Shown piece after piece: positions 50,492 to 57,948 of a stretch of DNA of 64,000 nucleotides (the stretch's first letter is position 1; each line of letters starts with the position of its first letter). The stretch spans positions 1 to 64,000 of the forward strand of contig CAVSZE010000001.1 in assembly GCA_963732375.1 (NCBI GenBank). Reading direction: 5' to 3'. Under the pieces are notes generated by a model that was given only the letters and a program-made list of their open reading frames with translations, ran no database searches and was not told the origin of the DNA. Both the position numbers and the translations under genes were made by a program. This DNA comes from RPQJ01 sp963732375 (GTDB taxonomy: Bacteria; Pseudomonadota; Gammaproteobacteria; Steroidobacterales; Steroidobacteraceae).

Positions 50492-53002
50492 TCACTCGCT
50501 TGCCTTTTGTGCCTGCATGCCCGCCTCGAGCTTCTTGATGTCTTCCGGCGACAACTGCGGACGATCGATCTTGATCGTAAGCTTGTCGAGCTTGGCGGTG
50601 AGTGCGAACGGCGGCGTGTAGTCGGCGTCGTTCACGCCGGTAAGCGTGTCGGAGCCGATGTCGAAGCTCTCGTCCCACTGCAGGATCATCGGCAGCGTGT
50701 GGTCCATCGTGATCGTCTGCACCGGCTTGCCGTCCACCATCAGCGTGCCCGTGCCGGGCCGGCCAAGGCCGCTCATGTTGTTGAACGCGAGCGTGCCGAC
50801 GCCAAGGCCGTCGTACTTGAAGTCGAACACGATCGTGTGCTTGCCGGGCGCGAGGGCGTCGGGACCCTCCCACCTGATCCGCTTCAGGTCAGCCAGATTC
50901 CACAGGAACACGGGCTTGCCCTTCAGCACGTAGAAGCCGTAACCCCCGAAACGCCCGCCCGAGGTCAGGATCATGCCTTCGGCGCCGCCCTGCGGCACCT
51001 CGATGTCGGCGGTGATCACGTAAGAGGCGTTCAGCAGCATCGGCGAATCGCCCTGCGGCAGCCCGACCATCGGCCGGGTGTAGACGAACTCGGTGCGTCC
51101 CGCGGTGATGTTCGGGCGCGGCGCGACGATGCGTGCCGCCACCGACGCATCCATCGGGAAGACCTGGTACTTCCGCGCTTCCGCGACGAACATCTGCTTC
51201 ATTTCGGCGACCTTTTGCGGGTTCTTATCCGCGATATCGTCGGCCTGGTTCCAGCTCTTGCTCAGGTCGTAGAGCTGGAACACCTGGTTGTTCAGCGGAT
51301 CGGGGTTCGCCGCGCCGAACGCCTCCCAGGGCGCGCGGTTCACCTTGGTGCTGAGCACCCAGCCGTCGTGATAGAGCGCGTACTGCCCCATCATCTCGAA
51401 GTACTGGGTGTGGTGACGGGAGGGCTCCTTCGCGTTCTTCGCATCGAAGGTATAGAGGAAGCTCGTGCCCTCGATCGGCGCCTGCTTGATGCCGTCGATC
51501 ATTTCCGGCGCCTTGATGCCCGCCGCCTCGAGGATCGTCGGCACCACGTCGATGACGTGTACGAACTGCTGGCGCAGGGCGCCCTTGTCCTTGATGCGTG
51601 CCGGCCACGACACGACCATGTTCTGGTTGATGCCGCCGAGCCGGGACGCGTTCTGCTTGAACCAGTCGAACGGCGTGTCGAAGGCCCAGGACCAGCCTGC
51701 CGACATGTGGTTGTAGGTCTGCTCGGTGCCCCACACGTCGTACCATTTCATCTGGACGTCGGCTGGGATCGCGTTCACGCCGTTAAAGAACGCGACCTCG
51801 TTCGGCGTGCCGAGCGGGCCGCCCTCGGCGCTGGTGCCGTTGTCGCCGTTGATGTAGATGACCAGCGTGTTGTCGAGCTTGCCGAGGTCATCGAAGGCCT
51901 GGATCACGCGCCCGATCTCGTAGTCGCTGTAGGCGGCGTAGGCGGCGAACACCTCGACCTGCCGGATGAAGAGCTTTCTCTCTGTGTCGGTGAGCTGGTC
52001 CCATGGCTTCAGGACGCTGCTGGGCCACGGCGCGAGCTTGGCGTCCTTCGGGACCACGCCGAGCTTCTTCTGGTTCTCGAAGATGCGCTCGCGCAACTTC
52101 TCGTAGCCGTCGTCGAACAGGTGCATCGCGTGGATCTTGTCCACCCATTCCTGGGTCGGGTGGTGCGGGGCGTGCGTGGCGCCCGGCGCGTACTTGATGA
52201 AGATCGGCTTGGAGGGGTCGATCTGGTGGATACGCGTCATGTAGTCGATGGCATCGTCCGCCATGCCGGTGACGAGGTTCCAGCCCGGCTTGCCCTGGAA
52301 CGGATAGATCTGCGTCGTGTTGCGGAACAGGTTCGGCTGCCACTGGTTCGCGTCGCCGCCGATGAAGCCGTAGAAGTACTCGAAGCCCATGCCGTTCGGC
52401 CATTGGTCGAATGGCCCGACCTGGCTGGCAGCGAAGGCCGGTACGTTGTGATCCTTGCCGAACCACGCCGTCGCGTAGCCGTTGTCGACCAGCATCCGGC
52501 CGATGGTGGCCTTGTCCTTCGGAATGATGCTGTTGTAGCCCGGGAAGCCGGTGGACTGCTCGGAGATCACGCCAAAACCGACCGAGTGGTGGTTGCGCCC
52601 GGTGATCAGCGCAGCGCGCGTCGGCGAGCACAACGCGGTGGAGAACATGCGGTTGTAGCGCAAGCCCTCGCTCGCGATGCGATCCATCGTCGGCGTCGGG
52701 ATCACGCCGCCGAATGTGCTCGGCACGCCGAAGCCGGCATCGTCGGTGATGATCAGCAGCACGTTCGGCGCCCCCTTGGGCGGCACGATGCGCGGTGCCC
52801 ACCAGGCCTTCGACTGCAGCGCGTCGTCCTTGATCACGCCGCCGAACTTCGGGTCGGGCGCCGGGAGCTGGGCAGGACTGACGGTCGTGGTCGCGCTCGG
52901 CGAGCCGAGCGTGCCCGTGACCTGCTGCGCGAGAACCGCAGCCGGAATGCCGCCGGCGACGGCCGACGCGGCAATGAGCAGTGATGTCCTGAGTCTAGAC
53001 AT
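50492..53002 (-). CDS. Arylsulfatase, Cys-type, exported
   Basis: 836 residues with signal peptide (about 1-25). VLLIITDDAGFGVPSTFGGV supplies the first metal-binding aspartates, and STALCSPTRAALITGRNHHS is the sulfatase signature C-x-P-x-R, in which Cys (near residue 125) becomes formylglycine. TAWFGKDHNVP and IKYAPGATHAPHHPTQEW continue the active site, and VIYINGDNGTSAEGG completes the metal site. The C-terminal 200 residues form a beta-rich sensor-like domain. It hydrolyses sulfate esters in the periplasm or outside. The maturase at 48.5 kb is its likely activator. A double hairpin follows the gene. Confidence 0.94.
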   Translation of the reverse strand: MSRLRTSLLIAASAVAGGIPAAVLAQQVTGTLGSPSATTTVSPAQLPAPDPKFGGVIKDDALQSKAWWAPRIVPPKGAPNVLLIITDDAGFGVPSTFGGVIPTPTMDRIASEGLRYNRMFSTALCSPTRAALITGRNHHSVGFGVISEQSTGFPGYNSIIPKDKATIGRMLVDNGYATAWFGKDHNVPAFAASQVGPFDQWPNGMGFEYFYGFIGGDANQWQPNLFRNTTQIYPFQGKPGWNLVTGMADDAIDYMTRIHQIDPSKPIFIKYAPGATHAPHHPTQEWVDKIHAMHLFDDGYEKLRERIFENQKKLGVVPKDAKLAPWPSSVLKPWDQLTDTERKLFIRQVEVFAAYAAYSDYEIGRVIQAFDDLGKLDNTLVIYINGDNGTSAEGGPLGTPNEVAFFNGVNAIPADVQMKWYDVWGTEQTYNHMSAGWSWAFDTPFDWFKQNASRLGGINQNMVVSWPARIKDKGALRQQFVHVIDVVPTILEAAGIKAPEMIDGIKQAPIEGTSFLYTFDAKNAKEPSRHHTQYFEMMGQYALYHDGWVLSTKVNRAPWEAFGAANPDPLNNQVFQLYDLSKSWNQADDIADKNPQKVAEMKQMFVAEARKYQVFPMDASVAARIVAPRPNITAGRTEFVYTRPMVGLPQGDSPMLLNASYVITADIEVPQGGAEGMILTSGGRFGGYGFYVLKGKPVFLWNLADLKRIRWEGPDALAPGKHTIVFDFKYDGLGVGTLAFNNMSGLGRPGTGTLMVDGKPVQTITMDHTLPMILQWDESFDIGSDTLTGVNDADYTPPFALTAKLDKLTIKIDRPQLSPEDIKKLEAGMQAQKASE

Positions 53003-53082
53003 GGTGTGACTCCAGAATTTGAAAAATACAGCCACGCGAGCCGCGCAAGCCGCTGCCAATATCCTAACCGTGACGCCGGCAG

Positions 53083-54993
53083 TTATCTATGCAATTTCGG
53101 CCAGCCGGGGGGGTGCGATGCGCCGCGCCCGCCGCGCAGCAGGAAGTAGCAGACGGCAAGTGCCACGATGAGCGCCGCGGCCTCGCCCGGCAGGCCGCCG
53201 AGCCGCGGATCCATCGCCTTTGGTGCAATCCCAGCCGCGACCAGCCCGGCCACGGCCACGCCCGCGAGGCCTTCACCGGCAACAAGGCCCGAGGCGGCCA
53301 GGATTCCCGGATCGCTGATGCCAGCAGGAACCTGGCCACGGTTGCGCTCCACCAGCGCGCGCACGCAGCCGCCCACGTACAGCGGGGCCATCGTGGCGAG
53401 CGGCAGGTAGACGCCGATCGCGAAGGCGAGGCCCGAAACGCCGCACAGCATCGCACCAATGGAAAGCCCTGCACCGGTGAGCACCAGGTCCCAGGGCAGC
53501 GCGCCGGACAGCACGCCCTCGATGATGGTCTTCATCAGCGTGGCCTGCGGAGCCGGAATCTCGCGCGAACCGAATTCGTATGCGTGACCAAGCAGCATTA
53601 CCGTTGCGGCCACGGCCCAGCACGCGAACGCGGCGCCGATCAACTGTCCGATCTGCTGCCGTGCGGGTGTGGCACCAACCAGCCAGCCGGTCTTCAGGTC
53701 CTGCGAAATGTCACCGGCCTTGCTCGCGGCGATCGCCACGATGGTGCCGACCGTCAGCACGCCGGCGCGCGCGCCCGAGTCGACCCAGCCAGCCGCGGCG
53801 AATATCGACGCCGTGCCGAGCAGCGTCACCAGCGTGATACCCGAGGTCGGTTGCGAGGATACGCCGACGATGCCGACGATGCGGGCAGCCACGGTGACGA
53901 ACAGCACGCCGAAGAAGCCGACACCCGCTGCAAGCACGGCGCGTTGTATCGCGCTCATGTCGCCGCCGAACACGCCGGGCACCAGGCCTGCCGCCAGCAC
54001 GACGACCGCGATGCCGCCGAGCACGAACGACCCCGGCAGGTCGCGGTCCGTACGATCCGCGGTGCCATCGCTGGCACCCGGTGTGTTGCGCATGCCCCGG
54101 GCCACGGCCATGAATGCGCCCACCATCGTCGGCAGGCCGCGCAGCACGGTGAGGATGCCTGCCGTGGCGACTGCGCCGGCCCCGATGTAGCGCACATAGC
54201 GCGACCAGATCTGTCCAGCGTCCATGTCGGCAATCAGCCGCGTGGTCTCGGGGTAGAGCGGCGACGTCATGCTGGCGCCAAGCCATGCAATCAGCGGTGT
54301 GATCACGATCGCGGAAATCACCGCACCGGCGACGCAGACCGCCGCCTGGCGGTAGCCGAGGATGTAGCCCACGCCGAGCAGCGCGGGCGCTACCTCCAGG
54401 GCAAGCTCAGCCTTCGGCAGCACCGGCAGTGCGACATGCAGCTCGCCGGGCATCAGGTAGACGAGCGAGATCAGCAGCTTGACTGCCGCGCCGAGCGCCA
54501 TGCCGCGGAAGATCCACACGCTGCCGTTAGCCGCTCCGGACGACTCCGAGACCGTTGCTCGAAGTACCTCGGCACAGGCCGTGCCCTCCGGGAACGGCAG
54601 CTCGTCGTGTGCCTGCACTATCAGCAGTCGGCGCAGCGGGATCATCGCCGAGAGCCCGAGCAGGCCGCCGAGGAACGCGAGCGCGACGACCTGGGTGTAG
54701 GGCGGAATCGCGCCCCACAGGAAAAGCGCCGGGATCGTGAAGATGGTCCCGGTCGCGAGCGAAGTCGAGGCCGACGCGACGGTCTGCGAAAGGTTGGCTT
54801 CGAGGATCGTGCCCCTGGTGCGCAGCATGCGGAAGGCAGCGACGGTCATCACCGCCGCGGGAATCGATGCCGAGACGGTCATGCCCACGCGCAGGCCGAG
54901 GTAGGCATTGGCGGCGCCGAACACGATGCCGAGCACGATGCCGATGGCCACGGCTTTCAGCGTGAATTCAGCGACCGTGTCGTCCTGGTGCAT
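53083..54993 (-). CDS. OPT-family oligopeptide transporter
   Basis: 636 residues with about 14-16 hydrophobic helices. The first (AVAIGIVLGIVFGAANAYLG) continues as LRVGMTVSASIPAAVMTVAA, a typical OPT entry, and LPFPEGTACAEVLRATV is the diagnostic P-F-P-x-x-x-A-C motif. LKTGWLVGATPARQQIGQ and the late LAFAIGVYLPLATMAPLYVG also fit. Members move oligopeptides or metal chelates with protons. ATG 54993 (HQDDTVAEFTLKAVA) is the true start; the longer reading from 55257 runs through the repeat cassette. Upstream neighbours are hydrolases, so import of breakdown products is conceivable. Confidence 0.92.
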   Translation of the reverse strand: MHQDDTVAEFTLKAVAIGIVLGIVFGAANAYLGLRVGMTVSASIPAAVMTVAAFRMLRTRGTILEANLSQTVASASTSLATGTIFTIPALFLWGAIPPYTQVVALAFLGGLLGLSAMIPLRRLLIVQAHDELPFPEGTACAEVLRATVSESSGAANGSVWIFRGMALGAAVKLLISLVYLMPGELHVALPVLPKAELALEVAPALLGVGYILGYRQAAVCVAGAVISAIVITPLIAWLGASMTSPLYPETTRLIADMDAGQIWSRYVRYIGAGAVATAGILTVLRGLPTMVGAFMAVARGMRNTPGASDGTADRTDRDLPGSFVLGGIAVVVLAAGLVPGVFGGDMSAIQRAVLAAGVGFFGVLFVTVAARIVGIVGVSSQPTSGITLVTLLGTASIFAAAGWVDSGARAGVLTVGTIVAIAASKAGDISQDLKTGWLVGATPARQQIGQLIGAAFACWAVAATVMLLGHAYEFGSREIPAPQATLMKTIIEGVLSGALPWDLVLTGAGLSIGAMLCGVSGLAFAIGVYLPLATMAPLYVGGCVRALVERNRGQVPAGISDPGILAASGLVAGEGLAGVAVAGLVAAGIAPKAMDPRLGGLPGEAAALIVALAVCYFLLRGGRGASHPPGWPKLHR

Positions 54994-55122
54994 CGGCGCG
55001 ATGATGGCGGAGCGGTCCGCGCGGTGCAACGCGGCGCGGCGCCGGCTTGACGTTCCGGCTTCCCCCGACTCGCGAGAGCTGACACGATCGCCTTCTGCAG
55101 CGTTGCGCGAGACCGGCCCGCT

Positions 55123-55178
55123 GTTGCGGCTTCTCCGGACTCGCAAAAAGCCGATATCTCGTCCGGAGAAGCCGCAAC
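55123..55178. repeat. Long stem-loop element, cassette 1, copy A
   Basis: 18-bp perfect arms GTTGCGGCTTCTCCGGAC / GTCCGGAGAAGCCGCAAC enclose the 20-nt loop TCGCAAAAAGCCGATATCTC. A degenerate half-copy (TTCCGGCTTCCCCCGACTCGC) lies about 75 bp to the left. It lies in the divergent region between the OPT and PLD genes. Confidence 0.85.
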
Positions 55179-55273
55179 ATCGAACCGGGTGGTTCCAGTC
55201 GCCGACGCTGCGGTCAGGCCGATGCGTCACGCTCCGCCAGGCGGACCACTGGGGCAACGTCAGGGACGGGCGT

Positions 55274-55325
55274 GCCGAGTCATCCAGGCGAGCATGTCGG
55301 TTGTCGTGAGCGTGGATGACTCGGC
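55274..55325. repeat. Stem-loop element, cassette 1, copy C
   Basis: 13-bp perfect arms GCCGAGTCATCCA / TGGATGACTCGGC around a 26-nt loop containing GCGAGCATGTCGGTTGTCGT, related to the loop of the other copies. Compared with 57704-57757 the stem has C:G where that copy has T:A, a compensated change. Confidence 0.82.
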
Positions 55326-55377
55326 GGGGCCGTGCCGTTACAGCCGGCGCTGGGGCGACAACACCGGGCCAGCGTCA

Positions 55378-55425
55378 CGTTCCATCCGGACGAGATATCG
55401 GTCTAACGCGAGTCCGGATGGAACG
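55378..55425. repeat. Long stem-loop element, cassette 1, copy B
   Basis: 14-bp arms CGTTCCATCCGGAC / GTCCGGATGGAACG around GAGATATCGGTCTAACGCGA, which is the reverse-complement orientation of the copy A loop. Confidence 0.83.
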
Positions 55426-55524
55426 GGGCGATGGCCCGATGCCACGGATCGCTCGGCGTCGGAATGCCACGATGCGCGGACGACAGCGACCTGCGCAGAC
55501 TGCAGGCCGGGGGTGGTGCATCCG

Positions 55525-57558
55525 ATGCTGTGGTCACGGGCTCCGCGTCTCACATTGGCAGTCGTCGTCGCTGCGTCGAGCATTGGCGCGGCCGGTGTGC
55601 CAGTTGCTTCTGCGGAATCGACGCCGCCGGGATCGAGCACAGCCTCGATTGCTGGCCCACCGACAATCACGGCGCGCTACCGCGACGGAACCCTGCTGCT
55701 GCGACCCGGCGGCGACTCGAAACGGGACGTACTGGTCGCGACCTGGCCCGTCGGCGACGTCGCCGCAGACAGTCATGTGTACCGCGAGTCGCGTCTCGAG
55801 CTCCTCGACGACGATGAGCGCAAGAAGACCACACAGGCTCCCGCGCGCGATCTGCCGATACACGACGGCGCGGAATGGAATGATGTCGTCAGGCAGGTGA
55901 TGACCGAGCTGGCGCCTGCCGGTCAGAACGATGCGGCGCTCACGCTGGTGCAGGGTGAGGAGATCGTCTTCTACTTGACGCCTGGTGGGGAATTGCGCGT
56001 CGACCGCCACCAGTACAAGCCCGCCGAGCGACACGTGACTCGCGTCGTCAGCGAAGCGGATTTTGCGTCGCGGGCAGACGCGCTGCTCCGCGCGCGCTAT
56101 CCGGGCCAGGACCAGCTGCTTTTCCAGGTGGGAAACGAGCACGAAGACCTCTCGTTCGTGCTTTTCGATTTCGAGCATCGGCTATCGGTGCTGATCGCCG
56201 CGCCACCGGCAGAGCAGGGAGGAAGCCTGGCGAACCTGATGCGTACGCTGGTCCGCGTGCCGGACACGTTGATCCTTCGCGGGCAGGCGCTCGGTGTGCT
56301 GATGCGGCCGGTCAGTTCCGCGGGACGCCTCGTCTGGTTTGCGACGCAGACGGCTGCGACGCTGGCGCCGCCGGTGCATGTCGCAAGTGGTCCGCCACCG
56401 GAAGTGACTTCGCGACCCGGCATGGATCTCGACGCCTGGGAGCGTGAACTCGATGACATGGACCTGCCGCGGCGCTACCAGGGCACCATCGTGCCGCTGA
56501 TCGACGGCGAGGCATTTTTCACCAGCCTCGTCCAGGCGCTGCAGGACGCCCGCAAGTCGGTGTCGATACGGCTCTTCATCTTCGACAACGACGATTACGC
56601 GGTGGGCATTGCGGACCTGCTGAAGCGCCGATCCGCCGACATTCGCGTGCGGGTCCTGATCGACAGTCTCGGCACGCTTGGCGCCGGACAGGCTGCACCC
56701 GAGGGCGCGGCTTCGAGGCCGTCGTTCTCGATCGCCCATTACCTGCGTGCCGACTCGAACGTGAATGTGCGCGAGACACCGAACACCTGGCTGATGGCCG
56801 ACCACACCAAGACTCTGATCTTCGACAAGCGCGTCGCGTACCTGGGCGGCATGAACATCGGCCACGAGTACCGGCACCAGTGGCACGACATGATGGTCTG
56901 GCTCAACGGCCCGATCGTCCAACGGCTGCAGCGGGATTTCGACCTCGCATGGGCGTACGCGGGGATGGGCGGTGACCTTGCCTATCTGCAAGCCCTTGGC
57001 GACAGGGACCGCGCCGCGGTCGCGCCACCCGGCTCGAGCTACGTGGAAATCAGGCCGCTGTACACGAGAACATTCAATCCGCAGATGTTGCGCGCCCAGC
57101 TCGCGGCAATACGCAGGGCACGGCGAGAGATCTGGGTCGAGCAGCCCTACGTGTCGGACGACGCACTGGTCAACGCGCTGATGGATGCGCGGGCGCGGGG
57201 CGTGGACGTACGGATCATCCTGCCGTCGAGTGGCGACTCGAGGTTCATGAACAGTGCGAACCTGCTGGCAGCACGCGCGCTGATGAGGAGTGGCGTGCGC
57301 GTCTACATCTACCCCGGGATGACGCACGTCAAGGCAGCGCTCTACGACGGCTGGGCCTGCCTGGGTTCCGCCAATTTCGACAAGCTGAGCCTGCGCGTGA
57401 ACCGCGAGACCAACGTCGCGACCTCGGATCCGTCGTTCGCGGGACGGCTGCGGCAGGAACTCTTCGAAGCCGACTTCGCGCGGTCGCGCGAGCTGGTTAA
57501 GGTGCCGTCAACGGGATGGGGTACATACATTTCCGCGTACGTCGCGGGGCAGCTGTAG
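55525..57558 (+). CDS. Exported phospholipase D-like protein
   Basis: 677 residues. The signal peptide is about residues 1-30 (LTLAVVVAASSIGAAGVPVASA). Residues 31-300 are an extra domain I do not recognise. From about residue 310 two PLD half-sites follow: HTKTLIFDKRVAYLGGMNIG and HVKAALYDGWACLGSANFD, both H-x-K-x4-D. A longer reading from 55189 adds residues encoded by the repeat cassette and is rejected. Family activities are cardiolipin synthesis or phosphodiester cleavage; an exported enzyme favours hydrolysis or transfer outside the cytoplasm. Stem-loop cassettes flank the gene on both sides. Confidence 0.88.
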   Translation: MLWSRAPRLTLAVVVAASSIGAAGVPVASAESTPPGSSTASIAGPPTITARYRDGTLLLRPGGDSKRDVLVATWPVGDVAADSHVYRESRLELLDDDERKKTTQAPARDLPIHDGAEWNDVVRQVMTELAPAGQNDAALTLVQGEEIVFYLTPGGELRVDRHQYKPAERHVTRVVSEADFASRADALLRARYPGQDQLLFQVGNEHEDLSFVLFDFEHRLSVLIAAPPAEQGGSLANLMRTLVRVPDTLILRGQALGVLMRPVSSAGRLVWFATQTAATLAPPVHVASGPPPEVTSRPGMDLDAWERELDDMDLPRRYQGTIVPLIDGEAFFTSLVQALQDARKSVSIRLFIFDNDDYAVGIADLLKRRSADIRVRVLIDSLGTLGAGQAAPEGAASRPSFSIAHYLRADSNVNVRETPNTWLMADHTKTLIFDKRVAYLGGMNIGHEYRHQWHDMMVWLNGPIVQRLQRDFDLAWAYAGMGGDLAYLQALGDRDRAAVAPPGSSYVEIRPLYTRTFNPQMLRAQLAAIRRARREIWVEQPYVSDDALVNALMDARARGVDVRIILPSSGDSRFMNSANLLAARALMRSGVRVYIYPGMTHVKAALYDGWACLGSANFDKLSLRVNRETNVATSDPSFAGRLRQELFEADFARSRELVKVPSTGWGTYISAYVAGQL

Positions 57559-57583
57559 CGCCTGTGGTGACGTGGCGGTTGGT

Positions 57584-57657
57584 CGGCTCGGCGTCCCGGC
57601 TTCTCCGGACTCGCGTAAAGCCGATATCTCGTCCGGAGAAGCCGGGACGTCGAGCCG
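57584..57657. repeat. Long stem-loop element, cassette 2, copy A
   Basis: 27-bp arms (one G:T wobble) ending in TTCTCCGGAC / GTCCGGAGAA around TCGCGTAAAGCCGATATCTC. The distal arm is CGGCTCGGCGTCCCGG, different from copy A of cassette 1 but still self-complementary. It lies 26 bp after the PLD stop. Confidence 0.87.
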
Positions 57658-57703
57658 CGTGGTTGCAGTCGCCGACGCTTGCCGTCAGCCGCAGGGTCGG
57701 GCG

Positions 57704-57757
57704 TGCCGAGTTATCCAGGCGAGCATGTCGGTTTTCGCGAGCGTGGATAACTCGGCA
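57704..57757. repeat. Stem-loop element, cassette 2, copy C
   Basis: 14-bp perfect arms TGCCGAGTTATCCA / TGGATAACTCGGCA, loop of 26 nt containing GAGCATGTCGGTTTTCGCGA. Confidence 0.84.
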
Positions 57758-57804
57758 GGACCGGCCCGCTATGTTCGTCGCTACGCTGCCCATGCCGGGC
57801 CAGC

Positions 57805-57860
57805 GTCACGTTCCATCCGGACGAGATATCGGCTTTACGCGAGTCCGGATGGAACGTGAC
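57805..57860. repeat. Long stem-loop element, cassette 2, copy B
   Basis: 18-bp perfect arms GTCACGTTCCATCCGGAC / GTCCGGATGGAACGTGAC with the loop GAGATATCGGCTTTACGCGA, the exact reverse complement of the copy A loop in the same cassette. Confidence 0.87.
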
Positions 57861-57948
57861 ACCGGCCCGATACCACGGGGCGATGGCCCGACCCTGGCGA
57901 GGGAGCAGCCCGCGGCCCCGCTTTGTCGCGAGGCCGCGGGCGCGCCGG

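Noticed and set aside
50345..52984. 879-residue plus-strand open reading opposite the arylsulfatase
   Set aside because: Shadow frame with biased composition; the sulfatase on the minus strand has its signature and a signal peptide.
53089..55050. 653-residue plus-strand open reading opposite the OPT transporter
   Set aside because: Hydrophilic, Arg/His/Asp-rich mirror of a membrane protein; no motif or start signal.
55124..55425. CRISPR-like array
   Set aside because: Repeats are inverted hairpins of varying arms, not direct repeats with regular spacers, and no cas genes are present.
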